A stretch of DNA of 64,000 nucleotides from Williamsia sterculiae (GTDB lineage: Bacteria; Actinomycetota; Actinomycetes; Mycobacteriales; Mycobacteriaceae): assembly GCF_900156495.1 (NCBI RefSeq), contig NZ_FTNT01000002.1, positions 340,359-404,358 of the forward strand, read 5' to 3'. Shown here in pieces: positions 1 through 8,446 of the stretch. A program made the position numbers and the translations under genes. Each line of letters starts with the position of its first letter. Within the stretch, counting starts at the first letter, position 1. The notes beneath the pieces are model-generated. The model saw only the letters and a program-made list of their open reading frames with translations, had not been told where the DNA came from and did no database searches.

Positions 1-838
1 CGTCGTGGGCAATGGTCCGGACGGCTGGGACGTGCTGTCCACCACCGTCGTCGACGACGTCCCCGGTCGCCCCGCCCTTGGTGACGACCTCGGCGACGAC
101 CCGCCGGATGCGGTGATTGTCGACGGTGCGGACCCCGTGCGGGTAGCGGAGGTGGTCGTCGACACCGAACGCGGGTGTGCGGTGGGGCGGGTGGTTGCCG
201 CCGACCGCACCCTGCTGCACCGATTCGCCGGTGTGCGTCGCCCACCGGTTCCCCAACCGGTGATCCCACAGGCGCCTGCGCCGTCGTCACGGTCCCGGGG
301 ACCGCTGGCGCTGCAGGTGGCCGCCGCCGTCGCGGTGGTCGCGGGCATCGCTGCCACCGCCGTTGCCGTGATCGGTGTCGGCGACGGTGGTTCCACCGCG
401 GACACGGAGTACCGGTCGGTGAGCGTGGGGTCGGTATCCATTCAGGTGCCCGCGACCTGGGCGCGGACCGACGCCGAACCCACGCCCGGCCAGGTCCGGA
501 CCGTCGTCGCCGACCGCGACCTCGGTCACCGATTGGTGATCGTGACCAACCGGCTGCCCGGTACGGCCACGCAGGCCTCGGTCGCCACCAGCCTGCACAA
601 CCGGATCCGGCAGATCGGTGCGGACACCGTCTCCGACTTCGCCGCCGACACCCGCTACGCCGGACGACCGGTGATCGCCTATCGCGAGCTCGCGGGATCC
701 GGCGGCGCCGTCCGATGGCATGTGCTGGTCGAGCGCGCCATCCAGGTCAGCATCGGCTGTCAGGACGCTGCGGGTACCGCGGTGGAACGGGCGTGTCGCC
801 GCGCGGTCGGGTCGGCGACCGTGGTGGTCAACCCCTGA
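1..838 (+). CDS. Type VII secretion-associated protein (Rv3446c/TIGR03931-like), 3' part
   Basis: The 5' end lies outside the window; the frame is open from the first bases and ends at TGA 836-838. The visible part has an acidic, Val-rich N-terminal portion, a proline-rich linker, one clear membrane segment (Ala/Val-rich, about 100-125 residues into the visible part) and an extracytoplasmic domain beginning near EYRSVSVGSVSIQVPATW. This layout matches the Rv3446c family of ESX-4 loci, which in M. tuberculosis lies just before esxU-esxT-rplM-rpsI. Its biochemical role is not known. The gene converges with the acyltransferase gene behind it and the two overlap tail to tail by 79 bp. Family assignment rests on composition, topology and synteny. 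Confidence 0.75.
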   Translation, partial: VVGNGPDGWDVLSTTVVDDVPGRPALGDDLGDDPPDAVIVDGADPVRVAEVVVDTERGCAVGRVVAADRTLLHRFAGVRRPPVPQPVIPQAPAPSSRSRGPLALQVAAAVAVVAGIAATAVAVIGVGDGGSTADTEYRSVSVGSVSIQVPATWARTDAEPTPGQVRTVVADRDLGHRLVIVTNRLPGTATQASVATSLHNRIRQIGADTVSDFAADTRYAGRPVIAYRELAGSGGAVRWHVLVERAIQVSIGCQDAAGTAVERACRRAVGSATVVVNP

Positions 839-2190
839 ACCGACATCGACAGCGTGTGCTCGATCGACCGCGCCACCGACCCGAGGAAGGTGTCGATGGT
901 CGCACGACCAATGGCGGTGTCGGGGTAACGCGTGCGGATGGCGAGGCCGTGGTCGGTGCGGGAGATCCAGAACTGTGCGTCGTCGGCAGTGGTCACGTTG
1001 GAGATGTGGTGCGCGTCGAGTTCGGTGTGCACGTCCCCGCCGGGCAGCACGCGATAGTCGATGTAGGACACCATGAAGATGTCCCGGCGGACCATGTTCA
1101 TCCCGTTCATCGCGGAGATGACCTGCGGCACCGGCACTTCGGCGAGGCGCATGGCCGATCGCAGGGCCGATCCGGTGCGCCGGACCGAGTCGAGCGCGTC
1201 GCGGCCCCCGACCACCTGTAGTGGTGCATTGGTGGTGAACCAGCCGACGGCGTTCTCCCACGGACCGTTGCGCCGGGTGTGCAGCGGGAACAGCAGCGCC
1301 AGTTCCGGGCCGCCACCGAGTCGTCGGACGGTGTCGGCCATGGCGGCGAGCACTCCGGCGAGGGGGCTGGCGCCGTTGCGTCGGCACAGGGCGGCAAACC
1401 GTTCGGTCGCGGCCTCGTCGAGCAGCGGGCGCACGTCGGTGCGTTGTGGTGCCGTCTGTCCTGGGGCGACACCGAGATCGAGCGGGAACGACGGTGGGGT
1501 GCCGTCACGTTCGTCGAAGAATCGCAACCAGGACAGCAGACGGGGATCCGACGGTCGGATCGGTGTCGCCGCGGACTCCTCGGCGCAGTAGTCCACGAAG
1601 TTGCCGCTCATCGGCAGCAGTTCGGCGCTGAACGTCTCGAGTGCGTCGCGGTGACCGCGGTACAGCCGGTGCAGGTCGTTGACGATGATCGAGATCGAGT
1701 ACGCGTCCACATGCGAGTGATCGAAACCGCACACGATGGTCGAGGCGTCCGGACGGTCGATCGCGGCCAGGAAGTAGGCAGGGAAGCCGAACGGGTGGCA
1801 GGCCGCGTCCAGGGCCTTCCAGATGGCCTGTCGGGTGGTCTGCGGCGACGTGGCCCTGACACCCGGGTTGGGCCGGAGGGTCAGCGTCCGGGCGTCGTAC
1901 TCTTCGCGGACGAACACGTCTCCGTCCCGCCGGAAGGCGCTGTGCAGGGTGCCGTGTCGCGTGATCAGCGCGTGGTAGGCGCGGTGCAGGGCGGTCCGGT
2001 CGATCGGCCCGTCGACGGTGAACGCCGCGGCCAACCACACACTGTGCTCACCGGCGCTCGCGAGGTGGACGGTCTGGTTGAACGACGGGGGGACCGCAGA
2101 GACCCGTGGGGCACTGCGGGACACGTCGACCGCCCACGAGAGGATCTCGCCGCTCGCGGTGTCGAATCTGTCGATGGTGGTCACCCGCAT
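760..2190 (-). CDS. PapA-type condensation-fold acyltransferase (first of three, promoter-distal)
   Basis: A 476-residue member of the condensation-domain/PapA acyltransferase superfamily, which moves acyl groups from CoA or carrier thioesters to hydroxyls, often on sugars such as trehalose. The catalytic motif is H158-S-H-V-D162-A163: His and Asp are kept, but the usual Gly is Ala. SYIDYR is the PapA-type motif of the second half. The ATG at 2190 is chosen because MRVTTIDRF and GEILSW line up with the N-termini of the two neighbouring paralogues; longer upstream frames have no such match. It overlaps the upstream gene's stop by 10 bp, so it is last in a three-gene operon. Acceptor and donor cannot be read from sequence. 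Confidence 0.8.
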   Translation of the reverse strand: MRVTTIDRFDTASGEILSWAVDVSRSAPRVSAVPPSFNQTVHLASAGEHSVWLAAAFTVDGPIDRTALHRAYHALITRHGTLHSAFRRDGDVFVREEYDARTLTLRPNPGVRATSPQTTRQAIWKALDAACHPFGFPAYFLAAIDRPDASTIVCGFDHSHVDAYSISIIVNDLHRLYRGHRDALETFSAELLPMSGNFVDYCAEESAATPIRPSDPRLLSWLRFFDERDGTPPSFPLDLGVAPGQTAPQRTDVRPLLDEAATERFAALCRRNGASPLAGVLAAMADTVRRLGGGPELALLFPLHTRRNGPWENAVGWFTTNAPLQVVGGRDALDSVRRTGSALRSAMRLAEVPVPQVISAMNGMNMVRRDIFMVSYIDYRVLPGGDVHTELDAHHISNVTTADDAQFWISRTDHGLAIRTRYPDTAIGRATIDTFLGSVARSIEHTLSMSVQGLTTTVADPTARRHARSTAVPAAS

Positions 2191-3653
2191 GAGGCAGCTC
2201 CGGTCGCGTATGTGGTCAGCGGACGATCGTCGGGTGTGGTGACGAGGTGGTCGCCGGTGGCGGCGACGGCCTGCACCACGGCGCAGAACCGATCGAGGTA
2301 GCGGGCCACCTGCTGCTGCGCGTAGGGCGTGTCCGGCGTCTGACTCCCGAGGTAGAGGCTGTCGTGGTCTCGGTTGATCCACAGCGACGCGTTACCCGTT
2401 CGCCCCTCCCCGGTGAACAGGATGCCGCGGTCGTACGCACCGGCGGCGTCGGCCGGGAACCAGCGGAAGTCTATGTACGAGAGAAGATTCGGTGCGGTGA
2501 CCACCGCATCCTGAGAGGCGCCTGCCGCGACCATCGCGGCCAGTGCCGCCTGCACCGGGACCGCCGCCAGCTCTTTGGTCCGCGCGACGGCGGCGTGCGC
2601 GATCGCGACGACATCGGTGAAGGCCCGTGCCCCCGCCAGCGGGATCTCCACCGGCGAGAACGCGCAGAACCAGCCCTGGGCGGTGGTGAACTGCGGTGCC
2701 GCACCACGACTGTTGAGCACCGTCATCCCGTAGTACTCGTCGGCACCGGTGAGTTCACGGGCGGCGATGGCCAACGCCGCGTAGACGCCGGAGAACACCG
2801 AGCCACCCGCCGCCTTGCACGCGATGTCGAAGTCGGTCACCCCGGCCCGGTCCAGAATCGGCATCTCGATCGGGCGGACCGGGGCGGTCTCGCCCGGAGC
2901 CAGACCCAGATCGAGGGGAAAACCAGGCATCCGGAGATCGTGACGGGTGAAGGTGTCCTGCCAGGCCCGGAACTGCGGGCTGCCCGCCATGTGGTGCTCG
3001 GCGGCCGCGATCTCGAGGGATACGTAGTCGAAGTACCCTCCGCCCTCACCCGTCGGGGGGACCGGCTCATCCGCGCGCGACGCCAGGTAGAGCTCCGCGA
3101 TCTCGGCCAGGGCCAGGGCTTGTGACGCACCGTCGCTCAATGCGTGATCGCAGCCGAGGTACATCGAGAACCCGCCGGTGCGCCTGATCGCGCCGAAGGC
3201 GAGACCGGGGAAGACGTCGGTGGTGGTCTCGGTGCCGAGGCGATGTCGCAACAGCGACTGCAGGCTGTCACTGGACGTGACGGGTCCGTCGGAGTGCACC
3301 TCGAACGCGACCGCCGCCGGATCCACCACGTGGGTGGCGACCGCACCGTCTCCGCCGCTCTCGAACCAGCTGCGCAGGATCGGGTGCCTGCCCACGAACG
3401 CCTCCAGGGCGCGGGTCAACGCATCGAGGTCGAGATCGCCGTCGAGTTCGGTGGCCGAGCCGAGGTAGGAGGTGTGGGCCAGACACTGAGCGTGTGCGGC
3501 GTGTGATCGCCGGATGTCGTTCTCGGTCAGAAAGCTCAGCGGCGCGTCGCGCACCGGTGCGGCCCCCGCGGCGGCGCGGCAGCGTGGCGTCGGCAGCCAG
3601 CGGAGGGCTTCACCGGGCGCCGGCTGCCAGGCACCCATGGCGGTGATCCTCAC
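2181..3653 (-). CDS. PapA-type condensation-fold acyltransferase (second of three)
   Basis: 490 residues, with the complete HxxxDG motif (H170-A-L-S-D174-G175), so this is the most canonical catalyst of the three tandem paralogues. Other family marks are SYIDFR late in the protein and a GRHPILRSWF stretch typical of the N-terminal lobe. The GTG start at 3653 forms a GTGA overlap with the stop of the upstream gene, and its N-terminus (VRITAMGAW, then GEALRW) aligns with both neighbours. An internal ATG at 3638 is the alternative but would remove this conserved segment. Probably acylates a sugar or glycoside; substrate unknown. Confidence 0.82.
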   Translation of the reverse strand: MRITAMGAWQPAPGEALRWLPTPRCRAAAGAAPVRDAPLSFLTENDIRRSHAAHAQCLAHTSYLGSATELDGDLDLDALTRALEAFVGRHPILRSWFESGGDGAVATHVVDPAAVAFEVHSDGPVTSSDSLQSLLRHRLGTETTTDVFPGLAFGAIRRTGGFSMYLGCDHALSDGASQALALAEIAELYLASRADEPVPPTGEGGGYFDYVSLEIAAAEHHMAGSPQFRAWQDTFTRHDLRMPGFPLDLGLAPGETAPVRPIEMPILDRAGVTDFDIACKAAGGSVFSGVYAALAIAARELTGADEYYGMTVLNSRGAAPQFTTAQGWFCAFSPVEIPLAGARAFTDVVAIAHAAVARTKELAAVPVQAALAAMVAAGASQDAVVTAPNLLSYIDFRWFPADAAGAYDRGILFTGEGRTGNASLWINRDHDSLYLGSQTPDTPYAQQQVARYLDRFCAVVQAVAATGDHLVTTPDDRPLTTYATGAASCG

Positions 3654-5146
3654 GCGAGCAACCGTTCGACACCGGTGTCGGCATCGTCGATGAGGCCGGC
3701 CCCGCGGACGGTCGATGGGACCTCCATCCGGGCACCGTGCAGCACCGCGTCGTCGAGGATGGCACAGGCGGTGGCCACCAGCCGGCGGACATTCGTGTCG
3801 GCCACCGCGGTGTCGGGGTAGCGGCTGGAGACGGTGACGCCGGCGGGCGTCCGCGCGACCCAGAGGTACACCTCGTTGTCGGAGCGTGCCTCGCTGCGCA
3901 GCGTGCGCGCCTCCCACTCGGGCCAGTCCGCGGCCCCCGGGACGAATCGGAGGTCGAGGTAGGACAACACGAAACGCGGTTCGGAGTCCGAACCGAGCAG
4001 CTGGGCGATCGGCGGATAGGGGAGCCGGGACAGTCGCTTGGCCTCGACGATCCCGGCCGAGGTGGCGGCCAGGGCGTCGGTGAAGGTCTCGGTGAGGGTG
4101 AGGTCGATGTCGAGCGGACCGATACCGACGTACCAACCGACCGACTCGAGGAAGCGCGGTTCGGTGCGGGTGTGCATCGGCATCGTCGCGCGCATCCGCG
4201 GTCGGCCGGTGAGCTGGGCCAGCGCGAGGGCGATCGACGCGATGACGGCCGTCTGGGTGGTGTGGCCCTCGGCCCGGCACAGGTCGGTGAGTGCGTTCAT
4301 CTGCTCGCTGGTCGCCACGAAGTCCGCCCGCCCGCGCTGTGGTCGACCGTGGTCGGCCGTCCCATGGTCGTCGACGAGAGGTAACCCGAGAGCAGGGAAG
4401 TCCCCGTCGGATTCGGCCAGGAAGCGGGACCACCGATCGACGGCGGGATGATCGACGGTGAGGTCGGCGCCGACACCGCGGTGCACGGCACTGAAGTCCG
4501 CGTGGCTGCCGATCTCGGCCAAGCCGGCCTCGGTACCGTCCACCGCGGCCAGGTAGAGTTGGCGGATCTCGTTGATGGACAGCAGCATCGAGTATGCATC
4601 CATCACCGAGTGATCGGCGCCGAAGACCACGATCACCCGCGGCCGGTGGGTGTCAGGGGCGTCCGGATCGGCGATGGTCGCGACCATACAGTGTGGCCAC
4701 TGCAGCGGTGACAGTCGTTCGGTGAACTGGGTGGTCAACCGGGTGGTGATGTCGTCACCGGCGAGTCGACCCACGGTGTGGCGGTCGAGCGACACGTCGG
4801 CTCCGGTTACCGTGCGTCGCGAGGTGTGGATGGCGGCAGCGGATTCCCCGTCCAGCGGAGCACCGGTGACGCTCGCGGTGGTGAGGAACGCCTCGTGTCT
4901 GCGGATCCAACCGAGCAGCGCATGGTGCATGGCACCGGTGTCCAGACCGCGTTCGATGATGAACGTGGCCCCGAGCCAGGATGATTGACCCGAGGCCGAC
5001 GACGCGCGCCGGATGTGGGACTCGTGGTCGTAGGTCAGTGGGCGAGAGTCGGCATCCCACCGAGACGGTTCACGTTCGGCCCGCGGCATCCATTCGGTGA
5101 GCACGCCGCCGGGTAGATCGTGTCCCGAGAGCTCGGTGAATTTCAT
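3650..5146 (-). CDS. PapA-type condensation-fold acyltransferase (first gene of the operon)
   Basis: 498 residues. The catalytic motif is H179-S-V-M-D183-A184, again HxxxD followed by Ala instead of Gly, as in the promoter-distal paralogue. SYLDLR marks the second lobe. The ATG at 5146 gives MKFTELSGHD and then LTEW, the same N-terminal pattern as the other two; an AAAGG about 12 nt upstream may serve as ribosome-binding site. It is the first gene of a minus-strand operon facing away from the ABC transporter genes, with about 500 bp between them. Known PapA proteins work on trehalose esters and phthiocerols; here the partner glycosyltransferases suggest a glycolipid acceptor. Confidence 0.82.
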   Translation of the reverse strand: MKFTELSGHDLPGGVLTEWMPRAEREPSRWDADSRPLTYDHESHIRRASSASGQSSWLGATFIIERGLDTGAMHHALLGWIRRHEAFLTTASVTGAPLDGESAAAIHTSRRTVTGADVSLDRHTVGRLAGDDITTRLTTQFTERLSPLQWPHCMVATIADPDAPDTHRPRVIVVFGADHSVMDAYSMLLSINEIRQLYLAAVDGTEAGLAEIGSHADFSAVHRGVGADLTVDHPAVDRWSRFLAESDGDFPALGLPLVDDHGTADHGRPQRGRADFVATSEQMNALTDLCRAEGHTTQTAVIASIALALAQLTGRPRMRATMPMHTRTEPRFLESVGWYVGIGPLDIDLTLTETFTDALAATSAGIVEAKRLSRLPYPPIAQLLGSDSEPRFVLSYLDLRFVPGAADWPEWEARTLRSEARSDNEVYLWVARTPAGVTVSSRYPDTAVADTNVRRLVATACAILDDAVLHGARMEVPSTVRGAGLIDDADTGVERLLA

Positions 5147-5647
5147 AGGTGGAGACGACCTTTCAGATTGATTCAGGTCCAAGACACCACGGCGCGCAAC
5201 GGGTCGAGCGTCTGGTCCGCGGAACCGTCCGGAGCGTTCTCGTCGCCGGCGAACCATCCCCCGAGCCGGCGCTCTGCAGTATCGAGAATCGCGTCTTCGA
5301 GAATCATATGACCGTGCCATCCCGCCTGGCACGTCAGGGAGCCGGTGGGCTTCATCACATCGGGAGAATCCAATCCTGCTACATCACAACCAGTTTCGGT
5401 GCAGCGACTGTATGAACCGCCGGAACTGCGACCATATGTTGCAGGCACGTGAACGGCACAACACGGGCGCCACCCAATGCGAAATAGCGGGCGACCCGGA
5501 CATCGGGAGGATCGGGCTGTTGGGATGTGATCTGCGTCCGGGTTGCCGGTGCCACGGTTGCCGCGGCGCTACGGTCCACCTAGCCTTGGTTCATCGGGGT
5601 GGGGGTCTCGCACATGCACACGCAACGCGCCGTGGCGCGGTGAGTCG
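5147..5647. other. Divergent intergenic region of the acyltransferase and ABC transporter operons
   Basis: About 500 bp separate the start codons of the two divergent operons. Several short open frames cross it, but none has a convincing start, codon use or recognisable product. The stretch is locally less GC-rich around 5280-5460 than the flanking genes. It should hold promoters for both operons. I could not pick out a convincing -35/-10 pair or a clear operator, and no regulator gene is encoded beside it. Confidence 0.5.
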
Positions 5648-6667
5648 ATGCGTCACGATCAATCGTCGGCCGAAGTCGTCACCGGCCGAATACGTTGGGA
5701 GAGAAGTATCTCGGAGCATACGCCCGCCATCGACGCGCGAGGGCTGACCAAGAGATTCGGCGGCCGTCTGGCCGTGGACCGCGTGGATCTGCAGGTGCCC
5801 GTCGGGGGGGTCCATGCGGTGCTGGGCAGCAACGGTGCAGGCAAGACGACCATGGTCCGAATGCTGGCCACCTTGATGCGTCCCGATGCGGGGTCGGCGC
5901 GAATTCTCGGGCGCGACCTGCGCACTCAAGCGGGAGCCGTACGACGACTCATCGGGGTCACGGGACAATACGCATCGGTCGACGAGGACCTGACCGCGAC
6001 CGAGAACCTGGTGATCTTCGGTCGCCTGGTCGGATCACCCACCCGTACCGCGCGCCGACGGGCGTCGGAACTGCTGGAGGAGTTCGGGTTGACCGAATCC
6101 GCGGCGCGTCCCGTCGGACAGTTCTCCGGGGGGATGCGCAGGCGGCTCGATCTCGCGGCATCCCTCATCACCCGACCTCAACTGATCTTTCTCGACGAAC
6201 CGACCACCGGTCTCGATCCGCGCACGCGACTGCAGTTGTGGGACACGGTGCGCCGCCTGGTCGCCGAGGGTTCGACCGTGCTGCTCACCACGCAATACCT
6301 CGAGGAGGCGGATCAGTTGGCGTCACGTATCTCGGTGATGGACCACGGTCGGGTGGTCGCCGAGGGCACCACCGACGAGCTCAAGTCCCGGGTGGGGCAG
6401 AAGTACGTGAAAGTGTCGTTGATCGACGGTCGGCACTGTGGACGCGCGCGCGAACTCTGCGCATCGTATGCGGGTGGCAAACCGGTCGGATCGGAGACGG
6501 ACCGGGAGATCGCGGTCCCGATGCCAGACGTCGATCGCCTCCCGGAGTTGCTGATCACATTGCGGGAGCAGGGGATCGCCGTCGAGGCGGTGAACGTGCA
6601 GCGACCGACCCTCGACGAGGTGTTCATGGCGATGACCGGCAGCGCACGGAGGGAGGAGGTGGCATGA
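5648..6667 (+). CDS. DrrA-like ABC transporter ATP-binding protein
   Basis: 339 residues, close to the usual DrrA length (about 330). It has Walker A GSNGAGKT, Q-loop GVTGQYASVDEDLTATEN, signature FSGGMRRRLD, Walker B LIFLDEPTTGLD and TTQYLEEAD, with Gln in the switch position as is common in the daunorubicin-resistance/PDIM exporter family, followed by the C-terminal domain of that family. The ATG at 5648 (MRHDQSS) is taken as start because the frame upstream has no homology. It overlaps the permease gene by ATGA. It powers export, probably of the product of the neighbouring acyl- and glycosyltransferases; in mycobacteria DrrABC exports complex lipids beside PapA5. Confidence 0.88.
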   Translation: MRHDQSSAEVVTGRIRWERSISEHTPAIDARGLTKRFGGRLAVDRVDLQVPVGGVHAVLGSNGAGKTTMVRMLATLMRPDAGSARILGRDLRTQAGAVRRLIGVTGQYASVDEDLTATENLVIFGRLVGSPTRTARRRASELLEEFGLTESAARPVGQFSGGMRRRLDLAASLITRPQLIFLDEPTTGLDPRTRLQLWDTVRRLVAEGSTVLLTTQYLEEADQLASRISVMDHGRVVAEGTTDELKSRVGQKYVKVSLIDGRHCGRARELCASYAGGKPVGSETDREIAVPMPDVDRLPELLITLREQGIAVEAVNVQRPTLDEVFMAMTGSARREEVA

Positions 6668-7494
6668 CCGCGGTGATGGCCGAGAACCGGGTGCGGGAAC
6701 ACGAACCGGAGACGGTGGACGACGACGGACGGGTGGGCGTCCGGGTCGCCGTCGGCCAGTCGCTGACCATGGCGCACCGCGGTCTGCTGAAGATCAGACA
6801 CAATCCGCAACAACTGTTCGACGTGATCGTGCTGCCCATCGTGTTCACGGTGATGTTCTCCACCATCTTCGGCGGGGCCATCGTCGGAAACGTGCACGCC
6901 TACCTTCCGCTGTTGATCCCCGGTGTGCTGGTCCAGACGTCGGTGGCGGCGTCGGTGATCACCGGGGTGCAACTACGCGAGGACCTCGACCGCGGGGTGT
7001 TCGACCGGTTCAAGTCGCTGCCGATCGCGCGGATCGCACCCCTGGGGGGCGCATTGCTGGCCAATGCAGTCCGCTACGTGGTCGCCACCGCGATCACCGT
7101 CGCGGTGGGCATGGTGATGGGATACCGGCCGGGAAGCCTGTTCGGTCTGGTCACGGCCTGTGTCCTCATCGTGGTGGTCGCGTTCACCCTCAGCTGGATC
7201 TTCGCGTTGGTCGGCGTGTTGATGGACAAGGCATCCACCGTGCAAGGCGTGTCGATGCTGGTGCTGATGCCGATCACCTTCGTCTCGAACGCCCTGGTGC
7301 CGATCAGCACCATGCCCGGGTGGATGCAGGCCTGCGCCTCCGCGAACCCGGTGTCGCATCTGGTCTCCGCCGCCCGCGCCCTGGCTTCAGACGGGCAAGC
7401 CGGTGTCCAGGTCGTCTACACGCTCGCCGGTGCCGCCGCAGTGCTGGCGATCTTCGTGCCCGTGACCCTGCGGACCTACATGCGAAGGACCTGA
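6664..7494 (+). CDS. DrrB/ABC-2 type permease
   Basis: 276 residues with a cytosolic N-terminal stretch of about 45 residues and six predicted hydrophobic segments, as in ABC-2 exporters. Recognisable stretches are LKIRHNPQQLFDVIVLPIVF at the first membrane helix and DRFKSLPIAR in the loop after the second, both typical of the DrrB family. The start ATG overlaps the ATPase stop (ATGA), so the two are made together as a half-size exporter pair. The next gene starts 2 nt after this stop, which ties the exporter to a glycosyltransferase and supports a glycolipid cargo. Confidence 0.87.
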   Translation: MTAVMAENRVREHEPETVDDDGRVGVRVAVGQSLTMAHRGLLKIRHNPQQLFDVIVLPIVFTVMFSTIFGGAIVGNVHAYLPLLIPGVLVQTSVAASVITGVQLREDLDRGVFDRFKSLPIARIAPLGGALLANAVRYVVATAITVAVGMVMGYRPGSLFGLVTACVLIVVVAFTLSWIFALVGVLMDKASTVQGVSMLVLMPITFVSNALVPISTMPGWMQACASANPVSHLVSAARALASDGQAGVQVVYTLAGAAAVLAIFVPVTLRTYMRRT

Positions 7495-7495
7495 T

Positions 7496-8446
7496 GTGAA
7501 CACCACCGAACTGAGCCCCGCCGAATCCGATGTGGCACGACCGAACAGCGCCGGGTCAACCGTCGCATCGGCGACCACGTTCCCCACCTTCTCGGTGGTC
7601 ATCCCGATCTACAACGAAGAGGTGGCGATCCGGCACTGTCTGGACCGGTTGACGGCGCAGATCGACGACATCACCGAGATCGTGGTGGTGGACAACAACT
7701 CCACCGATGACGGAATGTCGGTGGTCGCGGAGTTCCGGGCGAGGTTCCCGCAGATCCGCGTGGTGACCGCGACCGAGCAGGGGCTCGTGCACGCCCGCAA
7801 CGTCGGGCTCGACGCGGCCGCCGGTGACCTCATCGCCCGCATCGACGCTGACACCAGGGTCCCCGAGCAATGGGCGCGCACCATCATCGACTTCTTCGTC
7901 GCCGACGGTGCCGGGGAGTGGGCGTCGATGTGTGGTCGCGGTGAGGCCTACGGTCTGCCGTTCGCCGGTCGCTTCGACCGTTGGAAGATCGCCATCCACC
8001 CGCTGAGCAAACGCCGCGCGCACCGGACGGTCACCGAACTGCCGGTGCTGTACGGCTCCAACATGGTGCTGCGCAGAGAGACCTGGCACCGGATCCGTGA
8101 CCGGGTGAGCATGCGGCGCGACATCTTCGAGGACGTCGACATGGGGCTCTGCGTCACCGAGACCGGCGGCCGCAACGCGTTTCTCGCCGACCTCACCGTC
8201 GGGGTGTCACCGCGGCGGATGGAATCACCGATGGGTGAGTTCGTCCGCTACATGAGTTTCCTGCCGCGTACCTTCGCGCTGCATCGTCGGTACGGCTTCA
8301 CCGTCGGGTCGGCGTCGGTGTACCTACCCGCGCTGGTGGTCATGCATGCGGGCCGCCTGATGATGTTCCGCCTCTACGATCCGGAGGTCGAGCGATTCAC
8401 CGTGCGTAAGCTGTTCACCGCCCGCTCAGGCCGGGTGCTCCCGTGA
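7496..8446 (+). CDS. Family 2 glycosyltransferase
   Basis: 316 residues with a GT-A fold: FSVVIPIYNEE at the nucleotide-binding start, VVVDNNSTDD, a DxD metal site (RIDADTRVP) and a conserved EDVDMG acidic motif that fits the catalytic base region. A hydrophobic patch near the C-terminus may sit on the membrane. The GTG start lies one base after the permease stop, so it is third in the exporter operon. It likely adds a sugar to a lipid or glycolipid intermediate; the donor sugar cannot be inferred. The 3' end overlaps the convergent glycosyltransferase by 21 bp. Confidence 0.85.
   Translation: MNTTELSPAESDVARPNSAGSTVASATTFPTFSVVIPIYNEEVAIRHCLDRLTAQIDDITEIVVVDNNSTDDGMSVVAEFRARFPQIRVVTATEQGLVHARNVGLDAAAGDLIARIDADTRVPEQWARTIIDFFVADGAGEWASMCGRGEAYGLPFAGRFDRWKIAIHPLSKRRAHRTVTELPVLYGSNMVLRRETWHRIRDRVSMRRDIFEDVDMGLCVTETGGRNAFLADLTVGVSPRRMESPMGEFVRYMSFLPRTFALHRRYGFTVGSASVYLPALVVMHAGRLMMFRLYDPEVERFTVRKLFTARSGRVLP

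Noticed and set aside
760-5146. NRPS reading of the three condensation-like genes
   Set aside because: Each is a stand-alone condensation-fold protein; no adenylation, carrier or thioesterase domain is present, and PapA-type motifs fit better.
5149-5415. Short frame in the divergent region of the island
   Set aside because: It begins just inside the leader of the acyltransferase operon and has no plausible product.
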